This document shows positions 36,767 to 46,342 of a stretch of 64,000 bases of DNA, in pieces. The stretch is from Enterococcus lacertideformus (lineage in GTDB: Bacteria; Bacillota; Bacilli; Lactobacillales; Enterococcaceae). The DNA lies in assembly GCA_015680865.1 (NCBI GenBank), contig JADAKE010000010.1, positions 62,001 through 126,000 of the forward strand, in the 5' to 3' direction. The position numbers were made by a program, and so were the translations under genes. Position 1 is the stretch's first letter. Each line of letters starts with the position of its first letter. Under the pieces are notes generated by a model. That model was not told where the DNA came from. It was given only the letters and a program-made list of their open reading frames with translations, and searched no databases.

Positions 36767-37771
36767 ATGATTTTTGTACCAAATGACAAACATGACCCAC
36801 GGATTAATTTAGCAATTGAGCAATATTTACTGCAAGATATGCCTGTGTATGAGCCGATTTTACTCTTTTATATTAATGAACCCTCTATTATTATTGGGCG
36901 CAATCAAAACACGATTGAAGAAATCAATCGTGAATATGTGGAACAAAAAGGAATACATGTGGTTCGTCGTTTAAGTGGTGGCGGAGCTGTTTATCATGAT
37001 TTTGGGAATTTAAATTTTAGTTTTATTATGCCTGACGACGGAAACTCTTTTCGTGATTTTGCGAAAGTCACAAAACCAATTGTTCAAGCACTACATGAAT
37101 TAGGCGTGTCTGGAGCTGAGCTAAAAGGACGAAATGATTTAGTGATTGATGGTATGAAATTTTCTGGGAATGCGATGTATGCAACAAACGGTCGGATGTT
37201 TGCCCATGGAACGATCATGTTTGATTCAGATATTGATGAAGTGGTTAATGCGTTAAAAGTTAAAAAAGATAAGATCGAATCGAAAGGGATTAAGTCAATT
37301 CGTTCGCGTGTCACAAATATCAAACCATTTTTACCTAAAGACAAACAAAAGATGACAACAGAGGCGTTTCGTGACGAAATTTTATTAAAAATATTTGGCG
37401 TCAAAACAAGGGGCGAAGTCAATACCTATCTTTTAAAAGAGGAAGATTGGCTAAAAATCAACGAGATTTCTGATCAATATTATCGCAACTGGGAATGGAA
37501 CTATGGTAAATCGCCAGACTTTAATTTTTCTAGACAAAAACGTTTCCCAATAGGATCGATTGAAGTGCATTTGAATGTCTCAAATGGACTGATCAGTGAA
37601 GTCAAAATTTATGGGGACTTCTTTGGATTAGGGGATATAAAAGATGTAGAAAAAATATTAACAGGGAAAAAATACGACAAAGAGGTATTGAGGGAAATTG
37701 TTAAAACCATCGATATCAAAAAATATTTTGGTGCAATCGAGGCTGAAGATTTGCTCTCTCTTTTCTATTAA
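36767..37771 (+). CDS. lplA: Lipoate--protein ligase A
   Basis: A 334-residue enzyme that attaches lipoate to the E2 subunits of dehydrogenase complexes. The lipoyl-AMP site is visible as RRLSGGGAVYHDFGNLNFSF and GMKFSGNAM, with RNQNTIEEIN near the start and a C-terminal accessory domain in the last 90 residues. ATG 36767 follows TAGGAGG directly. The gene is intact and followed by a terminator at 37811-37864. Confidence 0.94.
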   Translation: MIFVPNDKHDPRINLAIEQYLLQDMPVYEPILLFYINEPSIIIGRNQNTIEEINREYVEQKGIHVVRRLSGGGAVYHDFGNLNFSFIMPDDGNSFRDFAKVTKPIVQALHELGVSGAELKGRNDLVIDGMKFSGNAMYATNGRMFAHGTIMFDSDIDEVVNALKVKKDKIESKGIKSIRSRVTNIKPFLPKDKQKMTTEAFRDEILLKIFGVKTRGEVNTYLLKEEDWLKINEISDQYYRNWEWNYGKSPDFNFSRQKRFPIGSIEVHLNVSNGLISEVKIYGDFFGLGDIKDVEKILTGKKYDKEVLREIVKTIDIKKYFGAIEAEDLLSLFY

Positions 37772-37810
37772 TCCCATTATTTTTGAATTGTACTTACATT
37801 GTACTTACGT

Positions 37811-37864
37811 AAAAAAAGCAAGGAGCACTGAGGGACTTTATTCCTAATGTTCCTCGCTTTTTTA
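37811..37864 (+). terminator. Terminator after lplA
   Basis: AAAAAAAGCAAGGAGCAC and GTTCCTCGCTTTTTT form an imperfect stem with G-U pairs and a U-run on both strands. It lies between lplA and the convergent membrane-kinase gene. Confidence 0.6.
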
Positions 37865-37943
37865 TTGATAACAGCAAGAGTTTATTTTATTCAGAAAATC
37901 ATGCTTTTTTTGACAATGAAGAAAGCAGGCGCTACAAATCGCC

Positions 37944-39794
37944 TTAGACTCTATTCTTTTGTTTTCTTTTTGTTAAGTGAATGAATAGACGATCCGTATC
38001 CTGCTTTTTTTCGTGAGTTACAGTTCCGTCGTATTGCTCTGTTATATTCTGAATTACCATTAAATCAAACTGTTCTTGATCATCGAAATTTTCTGTGATG
38101 CCTTGTGAAAAAAGATTAGTATCATAATTTGCGCTATGTTCACAGCGAATGAATAATTGTTTTTTCTTTTCTTGCATAGACAAATGAATCTTACGATGTA
38201 TTGGATCTTCAATGTCTTGTGTTTCTCTAAATGAATGTTCTAATACATGAATCAATAGCTGCGTAAGGTCATCATCATTCACAGCCAAATTTTCCGAAAG
38301 GTCTGTTTGAAAGTGCACATTAATATTTATTTTTGAAGCCATCTCTTGATAACGAGCTAAGATTAAATTGGTTAATTGGTGGGAAGAATAAGAAGAAATA
38401 AATTTAAAATTTTGCGCATTATTTAAGATTTCTTTCATATAGTTTTGTGCTTGTATTGGCTGATTTTCATCTATCAATGTTTCTAAATGTTCCATTTTTT
38501 TTATAAATTCAAAACGTAAGGAACTGATTTCTTGAAAATGAGCTGTTAGCTGATCATAATGTTGTTCAAGTAAATCTGATTTTATTTTTAAAAAATTGAC
38601 GGAGCGTTGATGCTTATCAAATCGAGTGATGTATTCAATAATATTATAGCCAATTATAATAACTAGAATAAGCATAAATAAAATTGTTGACCAATTGATA
38701 TTTGAATAGTAAATCCCTAAAGCTGGTTGGATATAAAGCATACAATGGAATATGGCAATAAAGACGATCCAAGGGGTACAAGCAATGAAAAATCGATTGT
38801 TCCGGTAAGCTTCACCCACACAGACTAAAGAAGTAAATAAAGTGCTGATCACGCTAACTACATTGGCAATTGGCATCAGCTCTGTTAGCTCACTGGCAGT
38901 AAGCATAGAATAAAAAAGAACACCTAGCTGAATCGATAGTTGGAACAAACAGAAAAGACCATAAAATTTTTTATAGTGAATCATTCGAGATAAATAATAC
39001 AATACAAGAAAAATTGAGGTTAAAATATTAAATACATCAGCTAAAGTTGAATGAACGATGGGTTCAAATAAGATTCCACTCAAAATATCCTCAGACACCG
39101 TTTGAAATCCTAGGACAAGAGCAAAACAACTAAGGATGATCAGAGATATATCTAGGGACTTTTTTTTGTAAAACGTAAAAACTGCATATATCAGTATTGT
39201 AATACCCGAAAAGATGGCAATGATCATTGTGACTACCTGAGGAACCGATTGTGAAAAAATAAAGCTGATAATTGGGGTAGTTTCACCTATATAAACCTTA
39301 GGCGGAATACCGGCATAGTTTGCATATGGCGAGGAAACTTCAATTTTCAGTTCTTTACCCATATGTTTTGTCGGTAAGTCAATGACTGCTAAAGATAAAC
39401 CAGGACTCTTTTGATTGTTTTTATCTGTTCGATCATATAGAACTTGATCATTTAAATAAACCTTCAGCCATTGATGATTTCCGCAGATCATTAAATTTGA
39501 GTCCCGATTTTCATCTACTAGTACCGTTTCCATTATAAAAGGTTCATCTCTATCAACCATAGGAAGATAATTGATATAATGACTATCAAAACGAAACTCA
39601 GGCTCATCTTTTGAATAAAATACCCATGAGTTTTTTATTTCTTTTACTTTCTTACTCTCTGAAGGGGCAAAGATATAATAGAAGAAATAGCCAGTAAAAA
39701 TTAAAAATAACGAAGATAATATAATTGTTAACAACCATTTTGAACCTAAGATGTTGGTTCTTTTTTTATTATACATGTTATTAAAAAAGTTCAT
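37944..39794 (-). CDS. Large membrane sensor resembling a 7TM-DISM histidine kinase without its key residues
   Basis: A 616-residue protein with one N-terminal helix (about 20-42). An extracytoplasmic jelly-roll-like domain (about 50-175) follows, then seven membrane helices (about 185-395), a coiled coil (about 400-430) and a cytoplasmic region laid out like a GHKL kinase. Where active kinases have a phosphorylated histidine (LRHD or LRHDF), this reads SSLRFEFIKKMEHLE. The N-box reads LLIHVLEHSFRET instead of NAI(E)A-type, and no clear G-box exists. It may therefore sense but not phosphorylate, or act by protein contact. The frame is uninterrupted, unusual for an accessory gene here. It is divergent from the SipW-like gene. 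Confidence 0.65.
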   Translation of the reverse strand: MNFFNNMYNKKRTNILGSKWLLTIILSSLFLIFTGYFFYYIFAPSESKKVKEIKNSWVFYSKDEPEFRFDSHYINYLPMVDRDEPFIMETVLVDENRDSNLMICGNHQWLKVYLNDQVLYDRTDKNNQKSPGLSLAVIDLPTKHMGKELKIEVSSPYANYAGIPPKVYIGETTPIISFIFSQSVPQVVTMIIAIFSGITILIYAVFTFYKKKSLDISLIILSCFALVLGFQTVSEDILSGILFEPIVHSTLADVFNILTSIFLVLYYLSRMIHYKKFYGLFCLFQLSIQLGVLFYSMLTASELTELMPIANVVSVISTLFTSLVCVGEAYRNNRFFIACTPWIVFIAIFHCMLYIQPALGIYYSNINWSTILFMLILVIIIGYNIIEYITRFDKHQRSVNFLKIKSDLLEQHYDQLTAHFQEISSLRFEFIKKMEHLETLIDENQPIQAQNYMKEILNNAQNFKFISSYSSHQLTNLILARYQEMASKININVHFQTDLSENLAVNDDDLTQLLIHVLEHSFRETQDIEDPIHRKIHLSMQEKKKQLFIRCEHSANYDTNLFSQGITENFDDQEQFDLMVIQNITEQYDGTVTHEKKQDTDRLFIHLTKRKQKNRV

Positions 39795-39981
39795 TTTTTA
39801 TTCCTTTCTAAAACTAACATTTTTTTAAGGGTAAACGTTTTTTGTTTTTGAGTCAAACATTAATCCGCATACATTTAGATAACGATGGTTTTTTTCTAAA
39901 ATTCTTTCTATTCAAATTTGATAAAATTTATTCGTTATTATATCATGATAGAGAGTAAATAATTAAAGGAAGTGCAAGACG

Positions 39982-40516
39982 ATGCCGATTTATAAAAAAA
40001 TAACCTTTATTAGTTCGATTACATTGATTATTCTTTTGGCAGTCATTTTGTGTATTGTCTTACTTCCCAGAATATTTGGATTATCGACCCATATTATTGA
40101 GGATAAAGGGATGTGCCCATATTATAGACAAGGAAGTTTGATATATGTACGTCCTAAAAAAACAGATGAATTAGTTAGTAGGGGATGTAATTACCTATTA
40201 TGAAAATTCAGGAGAACGAATAACGACACGACGTGTGATTGCGGTGGCAGAAGACCATAAAAATTTTTATACCAAAGCTGATAGTGCTTCCAAAACCGAA
40301 ACTGGTGTAGTTGAAAAAAGATACATCATAGGGAGACTAATTTTCCAGATTCCATATATCGGCATCTTATTGTCAAAATCAGCATTTGCTTGGATGCGTT
40401 GGTTGTTTTTCAGTATAGCCTTTTGTTTAACAGGTATTACATCCTGGAACATGTTCGATGAACTAGAAAAAAGGAAAACGTCGAATCACTTCTTTACGAA
40501 TAAAGAGCACAAGTGA
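39982..40516 (+). pseudogene. SipW/S26B-like signal peptidase, frameshifted and lacking the usual serine
   Basis: There is an N-terminal membrane helix (ITFISSITLIILLAVILCIVL). The box that normally reads SGSMEPT-like is here EDKGMCPYYRQGSL, with glycine at the position of the catalytic serine. A TTAG duplication at about 40171-40178 then shifts the frame; removing it gives DELVGDVITYYENSGERITT. A second helical pair near the C-terminus (AFAWMRWLFFSIAFCLTGI) is typical of SipW-type enzymes. AAGGAAG precedes the ATG. Even without the frameshift the protein would seem catalytically altered. Confidence 0.7.
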
Positions 40517-40586
40517 AGAAAGCGCAAGTTGCAACTTGTAGATTTATCAGATTATTCGTATAATATTTGGGAAGAGGAGGAAATTT

Positions 40587-41270
40587 ATGCGTAATGAAAT
40601 GATGCATCGTCTTGTAGTGAAGGAAGAATTAGTTGATTTTATGCGGACAAAACAAAAAAAACTGTCTGGTGAACTAGGAAAGATCGAAGAAGAAGCTCAT
40701 TTAGTTGAAGTACCAATCATTCCACATGAGACAGTAGTATTTTTACAATTTTTATTAGGACAGCTAAAACCGAAAAATATATTAGAAATTGGCGCAGCAA
40801 TTGGATTTTCTTCTAGTTTGATGGCTCAATTGATTGATGAAGAAGGACATGTCACGACGATTGATCGTTTTGATGTAATGATCAAAAAGGCGAGAGCAAC
40901 CTATAAAAGACTGGGATTAACTGAAAAAGTGTCGTTACTGGAAGGTCAGGCTGCAGATATTTTACCCAAATTAACGGGACCTTATGACTTTATTTTTATG
41001 GACAGTGCAAAGTCTAAATACATTGAATTTTTGCCAGAGTGTTTGCGCCTACTAAGAAAAGGTGGCGTCTTGATGGTGGATGATATCTTTCAAGGGGGGA
41101 CGATTTTATTTACTGCTGAAGAAATACCAAGAGGAAAACGCGCCATACATCGAAATTTAAATAAATTTTTGCATGTTGTCATGTCCCATCCGGATCTAAC
41201 CTCTACAATAGTTCCTCTTGGGGATGGGGTGATATTAATAACTAAAGAAAAAGAACAGATTGATTTATAA
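40587..41270 (+). CDS. O-methyltransferase (YrrM/caffeoyl-CoA type)
   Basis: A 227-residue SAM-dependent methyltransferase. Motif I reads ILEIGAAIGFSSSLMAQ (about residue 68), the acidic loop is TTIDRFDVMIKKARA, and the metal-type aspartates are in FIFMDSAKSKY and MVDDIFQGG. GAGGAGG stands before ATG 40587. In other Firmicutes the relative YrrM modifies tRNA wobble uridines (hydroxyuridine methylation); I infer a similar role. The gene is intact. Confidence 0.88.
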   Translation: MRNEMMHRLVVKEELVDFMRTKQKKLSGELGKIEEEAHLVEVPIIPHETVVFLQFLLGQLKPKNILEIGAAIGFSSSLMAQLIDEEGHVTTIDRFDVMIKKARATYKRLGLTEKVSLLEGQAADILPKLTGPYDFIFMDSAKSKYIEFLPECLRLLRKGGVLMVDDIFQGGTILFTAEEIPRGKRAIHRNLNKFLHVVMSHPDLTSTIVPLGDGVILITKEKEQIDL

Positions 41271-41403
41271 ATAGCTGATAAATGTGTAGGATAAAAAGTT
41301 TGCTCTTTGTCCTACATTGCTTAGTAAAACTATTTCTTTTCCCTGTAGAAAGTGTTGACTCGACAGACATATATTTTTTTATTAATAAAATAACTATTTC
41401 GTA

Positions 41404-41432
41404 TTGACAGGAGCAAAATGATTCTATATAAT
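41404..41432 (+). promoter_or_regulatory. Consensus promoter of tRNA-Arg
   Basis: TTGACA (41404-41409), a 17-bp spacer and TATAAT (41427-41432) form an ideal vegetative promoter 24 bases before the tRNA. Confidence 0.9.
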
Positions 41433-41455
41433 TATTTTTGTTCCAAAAGAAGCTT

Positions 41456-41529
41456 GTCATAGTAGCTCAGCTGGATAGAGCATCCGCCTTCTAAGCGGAC
41501 GGTCGGGGGTTCGAATCCCTCCTGTGACG
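41456..41529 (+). tRNA. tRNA-Arg (anticodon UCU)
   Basis: A 74-nt cloverleaf: acceptor GTCATAG / CTGTGAC (one G-U pair), D arm with AGCTCAGCTGGATAGAGC, anticodon stem TCCGC / GCGGA with loop CTTCTAA giving TCT at 41490-41492, and T arm GGGTTCGAATCCC. CCA is not encoded. It reads AGA (and AGG) codons. It has its own consensus promoter and terminator. Confidence 0.97.
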
Positions 41530-41530
41530 T

Positions 41531-41569
41531 AAAAAACCGCTAGAAACATTTGTTTCTAGCGGTTTTTTT
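41531..41569 (+). terminator. Terminator of tRNA-Arg
   Basis: AAAACCGCTAGAAAC pairs with GTTTCTAGCGGTTTT around a short loop, followed by a T-run. Confidence 0.92.
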
Positions 41570-41570
41570 G

Positions 41571-41965
41571 TTTGTTTTTGAGTAAATTGGCTTCTTTTTT
41601 GAATTAGTTCCAAAAAGAAAATAGTATATTATCTTTATAAAATTAAATTGTTTACGTAGTTTAAACAACGGTACCAAATGAGTTCTTGAGTTTACTCATA
41701 ATCGCTGAAAAGCAGAAGGAGATACTTTTCTTTTGTACATAATAATTTAAGTTAGGTTTATTTAATATTGTGATAACTAATTTATATGATAAAAAAGAGG
41801 CTGGGACAAACGTCTCTCTCTAACTTATTAACTTACATTTTTAATAGATAAAACCTGCTGAAACTTGAAAAATTGAGTGTTTTGATTTTTTATTTCCGAT
41901 AGATTCAACTATACTTAACTTCATTCATTTTAAAAATGGGTAAAAATAGTAAAAGCCAAGGGAAT
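41571..41965. other. Intergenic stretch with a GGGACAA-type element remnant
   Basis: No gene is visible. AAAAAGAGGCTGGGACAAAC at about 41793 resembles the dispersed elements at 3751 and 17771. The rest is AT-rich with no recognised signal. Confidence 0.45.
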
Positions 41966-42313
41966 ATGTCATTGTTTTCAAAAATTGTTGTTACTAGTGC
42001 TGCTATAGAATTTTTTTATATTATGTACTTAGAAACATTTGTTACAGCTTCAAAAGCAACAGGTAGAGTTTTTAAAATGAGTAGACATACTGCTCTCCAA
42101 ACTTTATTAAAAAATCAAGGCGTATCAATGGATTGCTCGGTCTGGGTCTGTTGTATGGGGTTTATTTTTCATCGGTACTAAATGAAATTATGATGTTGTT
42201 ATTGCTTGATATTTTAATTCGTAGTAGCTTATGGAAGTCTAAAGAGTGATAAGATGATTTTATTAAAACAGGGTGGAGTAGTCTTTATCGGGTCACTCAC
42301 TCTTTTGATATAG
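41966..42313 (+). pseudogene. DUF1304 membrane protein, two frameshifts
   Basis: ATG 41966 opens MSLFSKIVVTSAAIEFFYIM and LETF, the family opening. The frame shifts at about 42120-42132, after KNQGV, into NGLLGLGLLYGVYFSSVLNE and IMMLLLLDI. It shifts again near 42210-42225 into VAYGSLKSDKMILLKQGG, ending at TAG 42311-42313. Restored, this gives a four-helix protein of about 116 residues, the family size. Function of the family is unknown. It precedes the SulP gene, which is also broken. Confidence 0.75.
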
Positions 42314-42439
42314 ATTGAAATTGTTATGGGAATTTTCATAAAAAAATTAGATTTTTGCAAAAAAATGACATTACTGAAAAAATTTGATATCCTAGTACTC
42401 GCGTGTTGCGTAAAAAATGATAAAAAAGGAGTTTCTGGG

Positions 42440-44053
42440 TTGTTCAAAAAGTATGTTTTCTCATTAAAAGAAGAATTTGACGGCTATAACTATTTAAAAT
42501 TTCAAAAAGATTTATTAGCTGGGATTACAGTAGCTGCAGTTGCCTTACCTTTAGCCTTAGCATTTGGAGTCTCTAGTGGTGCAGATGCTGCCGCTGGGTT
42601 AATTACCGCTGTAGTTGCAGGTGTGATTATTGGCGGATTATCTGGTGGTTTTTATCAAATTTCCGGTCCGACTGGCGCCATGGCTGCTATTTTAATGTCG
42701 ATTGTAGCTACGCAAGGGATGCTCGGAGTATTGCTTGCTACGTTTCTTGCGGGACTTTTATTGCTACTTGCTGGTATCTTTAGATTAGGAACATTGACCT
42801 CATTTATTCCAGCACCAGTTATCACGGGGTTCACTTCAGGAATAGCTATTATTATTGCTTTAGGTCAAGTGGATAATTTATTTGGTGTACATTCAGAGGG
42901 TATGAACGTCATTGAAAAATTAAGTAGTTATCATACTCTTGGATTTCCAGTGAATGTTTCTTCAATGATTATGGGCTTATTAGTAATTATTGGTATGATG
43001 TTTATCCAAAAAATGGGCAAAAAAAATACCTAGCTCTTTATTGGCAATTGTGCTTGCAACTGTTGGAATGTTAATGTTCAAATTGCCGATCACATCTGTT
43101 GGAAAAATTCCTCAAACTTTAATCAGCAACAATCGTTTGTTTTTTGGTGCTTTGCAGCTTTCTGCTTTAAAAGAAGTAGTGCTGCCTGCAGTTAGTATCG
43201 CGCTCCTTGGTTTGGTGGAGAGTTTACTTTGTGGTGCTTCAGCTGGACGCATGGCCAATAAACCGTTAGATAGTAACCAAGAACTGATAGCTCAAGGAAT
43301 CGGAAACTTGATTTTACCATTTTTTGGTGGAATTCCAGCAACTGCGGCGATTGCTCGAACAAGTGTAGCGATTAAATCTGGTGCCCAAACAAGGTTAGCC
43401 GGCATCATCCATGCGTTTATTTTATTTCTATCTATGCTTGTTTTTGCTCCAATTATGTCAAAAATCCCGATGCCGGCATTAGCTGCTGTATTGATTTTCA
43501 CTGCTTGGCGAATGAATGGGAAACAATCAAGGAATTATTTACAAAGAAATATTGGTCAGGGATCCTATTATTTTTGCTTACGATGGGCTGTACAGTTGTT
43601 TTTGATTTAAGCATTGCAATTGTGATCGGTATTATCGGCGGTTGTATTTTCTTTGTCATCAAAAGTGCAGCAATCACAATTTCTGTTGAAACAATTGATT
43701 GGCAGCGTATGGATCTGCCAGAGACAAAAAAATTAGAAAATTGGACAGTTGTTTATATCAGTGGCCCCCTCTTTTTTATGTCTGCTGAAAAATTAAAGCA
43801 TAAATTAGTGCAATTGAATTATAAAGATGGGCTGATATTTTCAATGCGCGGAGTACCAAGCATTGATCTGACAGCAAAAGAAGTTCTTGAAGAGTTTCAG
43901 GAGAAAGCTGAAAGCAGAGGACAAACGATCATTTATACTTCCTTACAGCCAGAAGTTGAAAAACAGTTAAAACATCTATGGAAAAAAGAGGGAACTGAAC
44001 AACATCGAACTGTTGCTCATGCTCTTTCAGCATTACACGAACAATATACTTAA
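42440..44053 (+). pseudogene. SulP-family anion transporter with STAS domain, two frameshifts
   Basis: Start TTG 42440 follows AAAAGGAG. The membrane part carries the SulP features GITVAAVALPLALAFGVSSG, GPTGAMAAI and GGIPATAAIARTSVAIKSGA. The C-terminal STAS domain is seen as VVYISGPLFFMSAEKL with IDLTAKEVLEE. An extra A in an A8 run at about 43020-43027 breaks QKMGKKIPSSLLA. At about 43511-43518 one of three expected AATG copies is missing, breaking AWRMNEWETIKEL. Repaired length would be about 537 residues. It would import sulfate, bicarbonate or dicarboxylate; the substrate is unknown. A terminator follows at 44175-44221. Confidence 0.85.
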
Positions 44054-44174
44054 TTTAGGTCATAACAGAAGTATTTAACCTTACGAAATAAGAAGCACAA
44101 AAAACCGTTTTTTAAATTTGAGAAACTTGACTTATTTCCACAGGATTTACTTATGATGCACTATTTATTCGCGT

Positions 44175-44221
44175 TAAGAGTGTGAGGCAAAAGTATTTTT
44201 TACTTTTGCCTCACACTCTTA
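44175..44221. terminator. Bidirectional terminator between SulP and uracil-DNA glycosylase
   Basis: A perfect 20-bp stem (TAAGAGTGTGAGGCAAAAGT / ACTTTTGCCTCACACTCTTA) encloses a short T-rich loop. The stem includes the stop codon of the minus-strand glycosylase. Confidence 0.9.
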
Positions 44222-44863
44222 ATTTTCTTTTTTCAGATATTCAGCCAAAGTAAGCCAGTCGTTATTGATCATCTCTGCTAAAGAACGATTATAGAAAATG
44301 GCTGCTGGATGGAAGAGGGGAAAGATGTGATATTTTTTTTCACTCCATTTATAAGCATCCATTTTCTCGTTTAATCTCAAAATAGGACCAGTATAAAATT
44401 GACCATGATTTTTTGAAATTTTATATGACTGTCCTAATAAGCGTTGTAGTCCGATATTTCCCAAAATTGCAATCAACTTAGGCTGGACATGCTCAATTTC
44501 ATAATCCAAGATCGGTGCGTGAGCGAATACCTCCGCTTTTGAGGGTGTTCGGTTCGGATAGACAGCTTCGATTGCTTGTTTGCGTTTGTTCAAGCGTTGG
44601 ACTATACGATAAGGACGACTTCTGACTGCACTTGTGATGTAAACATCTTCGCGTGTCAATCCAGCGAGGGAGAGTGCTTTCATCAATTCTTTTCCAGCTT
44701 GTCCGCTAAACGGAATATGGTTTTCGATTTCCGTTTTTCCGGGAGCCTCTCCTACGAGCATCAGCTTCGGGAAAAGTGGTCCCTGACCAGCCACAAATCC
44801 TTCTACTGGACGGTTCTGCATCCGATTTTTCGCTTCTTGGACTAATTCATCTGGATAATTCAC
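44219..44863 (-). CDS. Uracil-DNA glycosylase (family 4/5-like)
   Basis: A 214-residue base-excision enzyme that removes uracil from DNA. Motif A is VGEAPGKTE (about residue 40), with PFSGQAGKELMKAL after it, and the C-terminal motif is LFHPAAIFYN. GTG 44863 is chosen because AAAGGAGGAG stands directly upstream; the longer frame reaches into untranslated DNA. The iron-sulfur cysteines typical of thermophilic family-4 enzymes are not evident. The gene is intact and its stop lies in the shared terminator stem. Confidence 0.85.
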   Translation of the reverse strand: MNYPDELVQEAKNRMQNRPVEGFVAGQGPLFPKLMLVGEAPGKTEIENHIPFSGQAGKELMKALSLAGLTREDVYITSAVRSRPYRIVQRLNKRKQAIEAVYPNRTPSKAEVFAHAPILDYEIEHVQPKLIAILGNIGLQRLLGQSYKISKNHGQFYTGPILRLNEKMDAYKWSEKKYHIFPLFHPAAIFYNRSLAEMINNDWLTLAEYLKKEN

Positions 44864-44964
44864 TGGATCTCCTCCTTTATATGACTTATTATAATATAGG
44901 AAAGAATAAAATTGCGATTGAACCACATCATGTAAAAATATCAAAAGTTACATGTAAACTAGAG

Positions 44965-44993
44965 TTGACGTATACGTTTAATTCTGGTAATCT
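44965..44993 (+). promoter_or_regulatory. Promoter of the rplU operon
   Basis: TTGACG (44965-44970), a 17-bp spacer and TAATCT (44988-44993), with TG just before, lie upstream of the L21 leader. Confidence 0.6.
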
Positions 44994-45000
44994 AATACTG

Positions 45001-45108
45001 TTGTAATTGTGGACTCCACAGCTACAACCGCACAGAACGAGTTTATTAAGTACAGGTAACTGTCACTCCGGATGGCGAGTCTAAGTCTATTATAAGGAGG
45101 TGCTTTAT
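45001..45108 (+). promoter_or_regulatory. Ribosomal protein L21 leader RNA
   Basis: The untranslated region contains GTGGACTCCACAGCTACAAC, ACAGAACGAG, ACTGTCACTCCGGATGGCGA and GTCTAAGTCTATTATAAGG. These match the structured L21 leader found before rplU in low-GC Gram-positives, through which the protein is thought to control its own operon. Confidence 0.7.
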
Positions 45109-45111
45109 AGC

Positions 45112-45420
45112 ATGTACGCAATTATTAAAACTGGTGGTAAACAAGTAAAAGTTGAAGTTGGTCAAGCAATCTATGTTGAGAAGCTTGACGTTGAAGAAGG
45201 CGAAAAAGTTGTATTTGACGAAGTTATTTTAGTAGGTGGCGAATCTACAAAAGTAGGTGCTCCAACTATTTCTGGTGCAACTGTTGAAGGTACTGTCGAA
45301 AAACACGGTAAACAAAAGAAAGTTGTTACTTTCAAATACAAACCTAAAAAACATTCACACCGCAAACAAGGTCATCGTCAACCATACACAAAAGTGGTTA
45401 TTGACGCAATCAACGCTTAA
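45112..45420 (+). CDS. rplU: 50S ribosomal protein L21
   Basis: A 102-residue ribosomal protein starting [18 protein letters not shown], with the C-terminal RNA-binding basic patch [21 protein letters not shown] 45112 follows AAGGAGG. The gene is intact and begins the conserved rplU-prp-rpmA operon. Confidence 0.97.
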   Translation: MYAIIKTGGKQVKVEVGQAIYVEKLDVEEGEKVVFDEVILVGGESTKVGAPTISGATVEGTVEKHGKQKKVVTFKYKPKKHSHRKQGHRQPYTKVVIDAINA

Positions 45421-45452
45421 TTAGCGCTTGAGAAAGAAGGCCTAAATAGAGA

Positions 45453-45797
45453 ATGATCAAAGGAACATTTAAACGTAATGACGCTGGTCAAATCGTTTCA
45501 TTTACTTTGACAGGGCATGCTGATGCTGGCCCTTATGGCAGTTACATTGTCTGTGCAGGGGTTTCTGCACTAGCGATCAGCACTGTCAATGGGATTGCTT
45601 CATTAGCTGGTTTTGAACCGATTGTTGAAATGAATGAAGAAGAAGGCGGTTATTTATATACCGAAGTTACTTCAGGAATGACGCAAGAACAAAACAATAT
45701 TGCCGAAATTCTATTAGAAAATCTCTTATTGGGATTACAATCAATAGAAGCTGAAAATTTAGAATATATCCAAATTGAAACAATTAACGATAAATAG
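45453..45797 (+). CDS. prp: Ribosomal-processing cysteine protease Prp
   Basis: A 114-residue protease that removes the N-terminal extension of ribosomal protein L27. The catalytic histidine is in TGHADAG and the cysteine in YIVCAGVSAL. It lies between rplU and rpmA, as in all Firmicutes whose L27 carries the extension. A serine stands where many relatives have aspartate just before IVCA. The gene is intact. Confidence 0.93.
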   Translation: MIKGTFKRNDAGQIVSFTLTGHADAGPYGSYIVCAGVSALAISTVNGIASLAGFEPIVEMNEEEGGYLYTEVTSGMTQEQNNIAEILLENLLLGLQSIEAENLEYIQIETINDK

Positions 45798-45809
45798 GAG
45801 GTGCAGACC

Positions 45810-46103
45810 ATGTTGTTATCAATGAATCTACAATTATTTGCCCACAAAAAAGGTGGCGGTTCTACATCTAACGGACGTGATTCAGAATCAAAACGTCTAG
45901 GTGCAAAACGTGCTGACGGACAAACTGTTACAGGTGGATCAATTCTTTACCGTCAACGCGGTACAAAAATCTATCCAGGTGTAAATGTGGGTATTGGTGG
46001 AGACGACACTTTATTTGCTAAAGTTGATGGCGTAGTACGTTTCGAACGTAAGGGCCGCGACAAAAAACAAGTGTCTGTTTATCCAGTCGCTCAAGAAGCT
46101 TAA
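45810..46103 (+). CDS. rpmA: 50S ribosomal protein L27 with a cleavable N-terminal extension
   Basis: A 97-residue protein with the extension [10 protein letters not shown] followed by [20 protein letters not shown]. Prp is known to cut after the phenylalanine in such proteins, leaving AHKKG. TAGGAGG precedes ATG 45810. The gene is intact and followed by a terminator. Confidence 0.97.
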   Translation: MLLSMNLQLFAHKKGGGSTSNGRDSESKRLGAKRADGQTVTGGSILYRQRGTKIYPGVNVGIGGDDTLFAKVDGVVRFERKGRDKKQVSVYPVAQEA

Positions 46104-46112
46104 TCAATGAAT

Positions 46113-46148
46113 AACTCTATCACTTGCTTAGCAAGAGATAGAGTTTTT
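46113..46148 (+). terminator. Terminator of the rplU operon
   Basis: AACTCTATC pairs with GATAGAGTT around a 14-base loop, followed by seven T. Confidence 0.9.
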
Positions 46149-46342
46149 TTATTCCTATTTATACTTTTTAGCTTTTGGTTTCATACTGTTGTAGAATTTA
46201 GAGCTTTCAGTTAACAGAGTCTGTCTTTCTTGTGTATTTTTGTATAAATACTGTTTTTTTGATAGAGTACGTTAAAAAAATTAGTTATACTTCACATAGA
46301 AATAATATAAAAGATAATATCTTGTGTAAAGGGGGATTTGAA

